From: Mucilaginibacter sp. PAMC 26640
Lineage (GTDB): Bacteria; Bacteroidota; Bacteroidia; Sphingobacteriales; Sphingobacteriaceae
DNA length: 64,000 nt
Direction of reading: 5' to 3'
NCBI GenBank assembly: GCA_001596135.1
Contig: CP014773.1
Location: 5,332,001 to 5,396,000, forward strand
Shown: piece by piece, positions 59,509-64,000 of the stretch
Layout of the letters: each line of letters starts with the position of its first letter
How positions within the stretch are numbered: position 1 is the first letter of the stretch
The notes under the pieces: generated by a model
Database searches by the model: none
The model's input: the letters and a program-made list of their open reading frames with translations, nothing else
What the model was told of the DNA's origin: nothing
Made by a program: the position numbers and the translations under genes

Positions 59509-60180
59509 TTAAAATTTGCGAGTTAAACCTGTTATTTCTTTAATTCCGAATTCAATAGCTTCAGATCTGTAATAGTTGCCACGTACGTGGATATTTACAG
59601 TCAAGCTATTTGCCAAAGAATATTTCTTTGCTTGTATTCCGATCAGCACATGTTGCCTCATTGAGAAGTTCCTGCCACCAATGTATTGTGATACTGTATA
59701 CATGTCTTCGGCGCCAGTACGTGCTGGCAAGCTTTTTTGAGCCTTGACAGGTGACGAATAAACAGCTTCGGATAATGACCGAACTTCGCTTTTAAGTTCT
59801 TTTATAGATTGGGCCTGGGCAATTATTAAATCCTCAATAGTGTATTTGTTTTCTGGCACAGCGCGTAGAGTGTTTTCCATTTCATTGAAGGCTTTGATAT
59901 AAGCCTCTTTAAACTCGGCAGCACGCTTACCGGTGTAGCCCATTGCTAGGAAAACAAAGCCGTCGCGGGTGATTGAATAGCTCTTGTCTTCACGTTTACG
60001 TCCGTGACCTAAGTCACTGAAACTCAATATAAATCCAAAATTGGATTCCCGAAAAGATGCGCTGCATTCAAGGGCTTCAATGTCGCGTAAAACATGGTAG
60101 TGTTGCTTATCAAAAGCCTGTGCTACCAGCTTTGACGTGGTAACTGTTTGGTTGTTCTGGATTGTTACTAAATTTGTCAT
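59509..60180 (-). CDS. Rha-family regulatory protein
   Basis: 223 residues. HYHVLRDIEAL, NFGFILSFSDLGHGRKREDKSYSITRDGFVFLAMGYTGKRAAEFKEAYIKAFNEME is the Rha domain; the C-terminal half (AEDMYTVSQYIGGRNFSMRQ) is KilA-like. Such proteins act early on lytic/lysogenic control. Second or third gene of the early operon. Confidence 0.88.
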   Translation of the reverse strand: MTNLVTIQNNQTVTTSKLVAQAFDKQHYHVLRDIEALECSASFRESNFGFILSFSDLGHGRKREDKSYSITRDGFVFLAMGYTGKRAAEFKEAYIKAFNEMENTLRAVPENKYTIEDLIIAQAQSIKELKSEVRSLSEAVYSSPVKAQKSLPARTGAEDMYTVSQYIGGRNFSMRQHVLIGIQAKKYSLANSLTVNIHVRGNYYRSEAIEFGIKEITGLTRKF

Positions 60181-60193
60181 TGTTGGCAGTGTT

Positions 60194-60418
60194 TTATGAT
60201 TCTCTATAAACCCATATAGCCAATACCCCTTTTCGTTCTTCCTTTTTGGCTACGTATACTCTATCGGGGTGATTCTTTTTAACATGTGTGCTTATTGCTG
60301 GCCTGATAGATGTTTCCTTATCTAGTGGAAATGGCCTTGCATGCTCTTTCCCGATCAATTCAATGTCTCCGATAAGGCTTGGCCATGATGTGCCGCGTTG
60401 TGGTGTTAATATTTCCAT
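60194..60418 (-). CDS. Small early protein, 74 residues
   Basis: MEILTPQRGTSWPSLIGDIE then ISTHVKKNHPDRVYVAKKEE. The HVKKNHP...VAKKEERKGVLAIWVYRE end looks like a small wing. Possible regulator, unproven. Confidence 0.5.
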   Translation of the reverse strand: MEILTPQRGTSWPSLIGDIELIGKEHARPFPLDKETSIRPAISTHVKKNHPDRVYVAKKEERKGVLAIWVYRES

Positions 60419-60424
60419 ATTGTT

Positions 60425-60667
60425 TTAATTTAATATTTGACCGTTTCTGGTGCCTAGGAAATAAGCCATATTGCCATAGGTAAGGCCGGTCTTATTTTTT
60501 ATATTGCCTATATGAGTAACAACTGTATTGTAGCTGATGCCCAGTTCATAGCCAATATGGTTTTGTTGTAGATTTGACCATTGGATAATTTCCAACTCCC
60601 TGGGAGTCAGAATTGATATATCAAAGTCAATGTTAGGAATGCCATAAGTTTTTGGTAGTAGATTCAT
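60425..60667 (-). CDS. Stand-alone LuxR-type (GerE) HTH protein
   Basis: 80 residues, almost all one GerE domain: ILTPRELEIIQWSNLQQNHIGYELGISYNTVVTHIGNIKNKTGL. First gene of the early minus operon, right behind the operator-covered promoter. As a palindrome-binding family, it is a plausible activator for the phage palindrome sites, by inference. Confidence 0.78.
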   Translation of the reverse strand: MNLLPKTYGIPNIDFDISILTPRELEIIQWSNLQQNHIGYELGISYNTVVTHIGNIKNKTGLTYGNMAYFLGTRNGQILN

Positions 60668-60732
60668 GGTAGTACTTATTTGCTATATGCTTGATTATTG
60701 TTTATGTTTATCTTTGTTGCTGTTGAACAATA

Positions 60733-60788
60733 CAAATGTAATAGATATAATTCTATTATCAATAGAATATTAGAGATATTTCTATCAA
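60733..60788 (-). promoter_or_regulatory. Early promoter with repressor operators
   Basis: Minus strand: TTG (60762-60760), exactly 19 nt, then TACATTTG (60740-60733): a full Bacteroidota promoter for the LuxR-type gene and early operon. ATTCTATTATCAATAGAAT (60750-60768), a perfect 8-3-8 inverted repeat, covers the -33 side; further half-sites flank it (AATAGAT at 60740, TTAGAGA and TTTCTATC up to 60788). Expected CI target. Confidence 0.75.
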
Positions 60789-60830
60789 ATATTATAACAT
60801 GCTGATAATCAAACGAATTAATTTAAAAAG

Positions 60831-61487
60831 ATGTCAAATACTGTAAAAGAGAGAATATTGGATTATATAAAGCATATCGGTATTGATGCTAAGACTTTTG
60901 AGTTAAAGGCAGATTTAGGAAATGGATTTGTGAGCAAAACCGGTTTTAATATTAGAAGAACATCTATCGATAAAATCAAATTAGCGTTTTCCGATTTAAA
61001 TACCGAATGGCTACTAAGCGGAAATGGGAATATGTTAATCAACGATGACCAATCGATCATGACCATTAAGAACCATAAGAAAAAAGATGCACTAATACCT
61101 TTTTACAATGCTGATTTTATAGCCGGCAACGCGGAATTATATTACGCCGATGAAACTATATATCCTGAGTATTATATGGACGTGCCTGAGTTCTCAGGAA
61201 GCGTTGCATTCAGAGCATATGGTGATAGCATGGAGCCGCGCATCAAATCCGGTAGTATACTTTTCGGTGTTAAGCGGGATAATTGGGGCGCTTATTTAGA
61301 ATTCGGCCAGATATACGGAATTACTTGCAGGGACGGGTCTCGGTATCTTAAATATATTAGGAAACATATCGATAAAGAATTTTTACTTTTTAAAAGCGAA
61401 AACCCAAACTATGACGATATGGATATGCCTAAATCAGAAATAAAAAATATATGGCTAATTACCGGGTGGATAGACAAAAGAACGTAA
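60831..61487 (+). CDS. LexA/CI-type phage repressor
   Basis: 218 residues. N-terminal HTH (about 1-65), then S24 peptidase domain: Ala98-Gly99 cleavage site (FIAGNAEL), Ser133 (GDSMEP) and Lys174 (RYLKYIRK) as the dyad. It should self-cleave upon RecA activation and so respond to DNA damage. Divergent from the early operon across the operators. First gene of the lysogeny operon. Confidence 0.9.
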   Translation: MSNTVKERILDYIKHIGIDAKTFELKADLGNGFVSKTGFNIRRTSIDKIKLAFSDLNTEWLLSGNGNMLINDDQSIMTIKNHKKKDALIPFYNADFIAGNAELYYADETIYPEYYMDVPEFSGSVAFRAYGDSMEPRIKSGSILFGVKRDNWGAYLEFGQIYGITCRDGSRYLKYIRKHIDKEFLLFKSENPNYDDMDMPKSEIKNIWLITGWIDKRT

Positions 61488-61506
61488 TAGAAAAATAGAA
61501 TTTCAA

Positions 61507-62238
61507 ATGAAAAAACAATTATTAACAATCTTCGCAATTGCGATATCAAAAATTGTATTAGCTCAAACGAATGATTACTCAGAGACAATAGGGGCGAAAA
61601 CTGAATTAATCAAAGAGGTTAAAAAAGATAAAAACTCACTATGGAGTAATGCTCAATTATGGGCCAGCTCTTTATCGACCCAATTTTATAAAAAAATTGA
61701 GATACAGGATAAAGAAAACGGAACGATGATTATTAAAGTAGAAAATTATTTACCATCTGGCATCAATGGGATGAATGAGTTTTCAAAAATAAAGTTAATG
61801 ATGAATTTGAAAATAGATCTTAGGGATAACAAGTATCGAGCAATTTTCTCAAATTTCACCTCAACCGTAGCCGCGAATCAAAATATCGATGTTAATAATC
61901 TCAGTTCAGGTCAGCTAACCAGTATGACAATTGAATTAGAGAGAATTGTACAACTCTCTACCAATGATTTCAAAGAGGAAGTAATTTGGAGTATAGATAG
62001 CATACTGTCAGCCAAGGACAGATATATGAAAAGAATTAGTGAAATTAATCTTTCTTTAAACAAAGTTGACATAGAATCAAAATCAGGTAAAAAAGAATCT
62101 ATTAAAATGAAAAATTGGATAGGTCAACTAAATAACAAAATTACTTATCTAGATTTTATTCTTACAGGCTTCGGAAAGACAACTGATGAACTAAAAAATA
62201 GCCTGAATAGTTCTTTAGCAATTACAGATACCTTTTAA
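61507..62238 (+). CDS. Secreted protein in the lysogeny operon
   Basis: 243 residues. Signal peptide MKKQLLTIFAIAISKIVLA then Q; body with KIEIQDKENGTMIIKVENYLP, like DUF4468-type periplasmic proteins of Bacteroidota, and helices at the end. 19 bp after the repressor and thus expressed in lysogens. Possible lysogenic conversion or superinfection factor, by context only. Confidence 0.6.
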   Translation: MKKQLLTIFAIAISKIVLAQTNDYSETIGAKTELIKEVKKDKNSLWSNAQLWASSLSTQFYKKIEIQDKENGTMIIKVENYLPSGINGMNEFSKIKLMMNLKIDLRDNKYRAIFSNFTSTVAANQNIDVNNLSSGQLTSMTIELERIVQLSTNDFKEEVIWSIDSILSAKDRYMKRISEINLSLNKVDIESKSGKKESIKMKNWIGQLNNKITYLDFILTGFGKTTDELKNSLNSSLAITDTF

Positions 62239-62239
62239 T

Positions 62240-62659
62240 ATGCCAACCGACAAACAAATAGCGGCCCAGATAGCGAAAGCATCCGTCCCGATAAAACAAA
62301 ATCTAGTACACCATATTACTGATACGGCAATGCACTTGCTTCATGATAGCTACTTAACACATACCAATCTATGGCCTAAAAATGGAATTCATGCAGGATG
62401 GGGGATTGGGTGCAGTAAGAAGGATCGAATCTATATTGGAGTAAACGCATATGGGTGGAATCAAAATCCTATAATTGGTCGCTTAGGAATCAATATTGGA
62501 AATACTGGGGTTAGGCGGAAGGCAGCCCAAGTTAAACACCTGGAAATACTTTTAGACTATGCATATATTAACGACGTCTTTTTTGAAGACGAATTCAGGA
62601 ATGTAAATTGGTTTGATCACCCAATTTGGTTCAAATTTACCTATAACACAGAAAAATAA
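62240..62659 (+). CDS. Unknown protein of the lysogeny operon
   Basis: 139 residues. MPTDKQIAAQIAKASVPIKQ, with repeated Gly/Asn/Ile segments (IGVNAYGWNQNPIIGRLGIN) and a C-terminal aromatic strand (WFDHPIWFKFTYN). Its start comes 1 bp after the secreted protein stop. No family recognised; a role in immunity or defence is only suggested by the operon. Confidence 0.55.
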   Translation: MPTDKQIAAQIAKASVPIKQNLVHHITDTAMHLLHDSYLTHTNLWPKNGIHAGWGIGCSKKDRIYIGVNAYGWNQNPIIGRLGINIGNTGVRRKAAQVKHLEILLDYAYINDVFFEDEFRNVNWFDHPIWFKFTYNTEK

Positions 62660-63063
62660 TGGAAGAGCTATACGATATAAAGGCCGCTAGCAGATTTGTT
62701 TCTTTTAGAAAGGAATACATAAGCCCTAGCCAAAACAAGGCAGCGGCAATACTTCAAATAAACCAGGGCACGCTTTCCAAAATGGAGCGAGGTATGCTAA
62801 AGATCCCTTTCGATCTGGTTTCAAGACTTGCAAAGGAATATCATTTAAACACTGAGTGGCTAGCCAAAGGCACCGGGGGCAAGCTTGATAAAAACCCGCC
62901 AAAGCAAAAGCTGTTGACCGATATCAACGCGCTAAATGCAGAGATGGAAAACTTAAAAAAAGCCATCAAGATTATGGAACTTAACCAAAGCCATCTGATG
63001 AAAATAATTGAGCGCCAGGACAAGGTTTTGGAGCGCCTACAGAAAGAATTTGATAATAAATAG
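62659..63063 (+). CDS. Cro/CI-type HTH protein with coiled coil
   Basis: 134 residues. HTH_3: SPSQNKAAAILQINQGTLSKMERGMLKIPFDLVSRLAKEYHLNTEWLAKG. Then a coiled coil (about 88-132). One-base overlap with the previous gene. Last phage gene before attR. Could repress, or form the lysogeny switch with the main repressor. Confidence 0.78.
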   Translation: MEELYDIKAASRFVSFRKEYISPSQNKAAAILQINQGTLSKMERGMLKIPFDLVSRLAKEYHLNTEWLAKGTGGKLDKNPPKQKLLTDINALNAEMENLKKAIKIMELNQSHLMKIIERQDKVLERLQKEFDNK

Positions 63064-63080
63064 ACACCCATCTGACACCG
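63063..63080 (+). promoter_or_regulatory. Putative integrase arm-binding repeats, right end
   Basis: GACACC (63063-63068) and TGACACCG (63073-63080), matching the left-end repeats. 53-70 bp inside attR. In the excised circle they would lie on the other side of attP from the left repeats. Confidence 0.45.
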
Positions 63081-63081
63081 T

Positions 63082-63116
63082 TCTATAAATCAGCCTTAAA
63101 TAGACTGATTTATAGA
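63082..63116. terminator. Right-end hairpin
   Basis: TCTATAAATCAG (63082-63093) and CTGATTTATAGA (63105-63116): 12-bp perfect inverted repeat with an 11-nt loop. It follows the HTH gene and, read the other way, the tRNA. It may end either transcript; no strong T-run, so a protein site is possible too. Confidence 0.5.
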
Positions 63117-63132
63117 GGCTTATAAAATACAC

Positions 63133-63148
63133 TGTTTTCCTGAATGGA
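63133..63148 (+). repeat. attR core
   Basis: TGTTTTCCTGAATGGA, same as 5210-5225. It forms the 3' acceptor strand and part of the T-arm of the tRNA-Gln gene, so the gene stays whole. Confidence 0.92.
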
Positions 63149-63205
63149 TTCGAACCACTACTAGCAGAGTCAGAGTCTGAGGTGCTACCGTTACACTACA
63201 GGAAA
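63135..63205 (-). tRNA. tRNA-Gln(CUG)
   Basis: Minus strand 71 nt: acceptor TTTCCTG/CAGGAAA, D-arm GTGT/GCAC, anticodon stem TCAGA/TCTGC (last pair mismatched), loop CTCTGAC with anticodon CTG, T-arm AGTGG-TTCGAAT-CCATT. CCA not encoded. Its 3' end is the phage attachment site. The gene itself lies on host DNA. Confidence 0.9.
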
Positions 63206-63234
63206 GTTCCGGCTACAGCTTTTAGCTGCGGGTA

Positions 63235-63242
63235 CAAAAGTA
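63235..63242 (-). promoter_or_regulatory. Candidate tRNA -7 box
   Basis: Minus strand TACTTTTG, an exact TAnnTTTG, 30 bp before the tRNA 5' end. The -33 element is ambiguous because of several nearby TTTG. Confidence 0.45.
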
Positions 63243-63377
63243 ACAAAATTTACAAATTTAATTTAATCCGTTTTACAAACCTTTCCGGGCATGGCACCAG
63301 TAACGATGAGGGTGAATTCAATTTAGGTATGCACACAGGTTACCGTTTCAATTCAATGTATTATATTCGCCATACTG

Positions 63378-64000
63378 ATGAAAAATAACATTTGCCTCCT
63401 TTATAAAACATCCGGTTTACTCTTCGTGATGTTGTTATTAGTCGCTTTTAGCGCCTGTAACAGCAGTACCAAAAAATCGAAAGAATATCATAATATCCAA
63501 AGCGATGAATCTGTTAAGCCCTCCTTCATGCCGGTAAAGGGCGTCCGGTATACCGAGATCCGCCGCAGCTTTAAAAATGGCGTTGCTTTTAATAACGATG
63601 GTTACCAGCTGGAACCAGAATGGCATCTTTCTTTCCTGTCGGATGATTCGGTGAATATTTATAACCCTAAACGCAAAATGTTTGTAAATGCACCGGTACT
63701 GTTTGATCATGATTCACTTTTTAATGTGGCCTGGTCCTGGCTGCGCTTGCGTAAGCTGAGCCGCGACAGTATCATTTTCCAGGTGATGAAAGTTGAAGGC
63801 CGGGAACTTACGCGTGATAAATCGGTAGTTTTCATGACACTGTATGCCGACGACTATATCAAAAACAAGCTCCATACCGATGCTGCGACGCTAATGAAAC
63901 CGCGACGGGCAGATACCCTGTTCATTCAAAACAAAGTAAACCAGGCCAATAAAGATACCTCAAAAGCTTTTTCGGCACGGCAACCCGCTGTATTAACCAG
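63378..64000 (+). CDS. Host lipoprotein, N-terminal part
   Basis: ATG 63378, open to the window end (about 207 codons). Signal with lipobox: LLFVMLLLVAFSAC then NSSTKKS. The body has a strand-rich piece (GVRYTEIRRSFKNGVAFNND, WHLSFLSDDSVNIYNP). No known family recognised. It is the first host gene beyond the tRNA, and a minus-strand reading inside it is a shadow. Confidence 0.7.
   Translation, partial: MKNNICLLYKTSGLLFVMLLLVAFSACNSSTKKSKEYHNIQSDESVKPSFMPVKGVRYTEIRRSFKNGVAFNNDGYQLEPEWHLSFLSDDSVNIYNPKRKMFVNAPVLFDHDSLFNVAWSWLRLRKLSRDSIIFQVMKVEGRELTRDKSVVFMTLYADDYIKNKLHTDAATLMKPRRADTLFIQNKVNQANKDTSKAFSARQPAVLT

Larger units (their letters stand above)
5210..63148. mobile_element. Integrated siphovirus prophage, about 57.9 kb
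   Basis: Bounded by a 16-bp direct repeat, with the integrase at one end and a tRNA-Gln gene at the other. Inside are repressor, recombination, replication, packaging, portal, capsid, tail tape measure, tailspike and endolysin genes. A tape-measure protein of about 1,440 residues and no contractile-sheath gene suggest a long non-contractile tail. No large deletion is obvious, so it may be inducible. Gene order is unusual in that portal and capsid are separated by about 10 kb of accessory genes. Confidence 0.95.

Noticed and set aside
63438..63710. 90-codon minus-strand frame after the tRNA
   Set aside because: A plus-strand lipoprotein with a clear signal peptide covers the same bases and runs to the window end.

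Overview
The window is a Bacteroidota chromosome segment, most like Sphingobacteriaceae (Mucilaginibacter/Pedobacter type), carrying an apparently complete 57.9-kb siphovirus prophage. Host affiliation rests on a SusC/SusD pair, lipoprotein signals, TAnnTTTG-type promoter boxes and the near absence of Shine-Dalgarno sequences.

Layout. 1-5209 is host: the 3' part of a susC gene, susD, and a PI-PLC-C1-like lipoprotein gene. A 16-bp direct repeat (5210-5225 and 63133-63148) marks attL and attR. The right copy forms the 3' end of a tRNA-Gln(CUG) gene (63135-63205, minus strand), so the phage integrated at the tRNA 3' end and restored it. After the tRNA, the host resumes with the start of a lipoprotein gene.

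Prophage. The tyrosine integrase (plus strand) is at the left end. Almost everything else is on the minus strand and reads right to left. From 60.7 down to 54 kb is the early block: small HTH proteins, Rha, a RecA-fold recombinase, a PD-(D/E)XK exonuclease, SSB, an HNH-type protein. 54-49 kb holds replication genes: methyltransferase, SF2 helicase, a second methyltransferase, RecA-fold helicase, primase. A plus-strand pair at 47.0-48.6 kb encodes a metallophosphoesterase and a dATP/dGTP pyrophosphohydrolase-like protein. Then follow a VRR-NUC nuclease, a noncoding repeat array at 46.2-46.5 kb, the terminases, a first GH-A type glycosidase and the portal. Between portal and capsid lies a roughly 10-kb island of small genes with an orphan methyltransferase, a second glycosidase and a phage-encoded tmRNA. 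From 27.8 down to 6.6 kb are scaffold, capsid, connector, tail, tailspike and lysis genes. The lysogeny operon (60.8-63.1 kb, plus strand) has a LexA/CI-type repressor, a secreted protein, an unknown and an HTH protein; in the excised circle it would read across attP towards the integrase.

Most unusual points: (i) the tmRNA with a non-standard tag; (ii) a 16-bp palindrome, AATTCCTATAGGAATT, repeated at six or seven intergenic positions, in several cases 13-14 nt upstream of a TATATTYG -7 box; (iii) structured leader RNAs behind those promoters, including a 19-bp hairpin with strand-specific G-U pairs, a two-hairpin leader with complementary loops, and three copies of a covarying hairpin just upstream of start codons; (iv) a repeat array beside the terminase genes; (v) two methyltransferase genes sharing an identical 286-bp 3' end on either side of a helicase gene. 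Many genes under 60 codons, several with membrane segments, fill apparent gaps. All functional calls come from reading motifs, with no database search.
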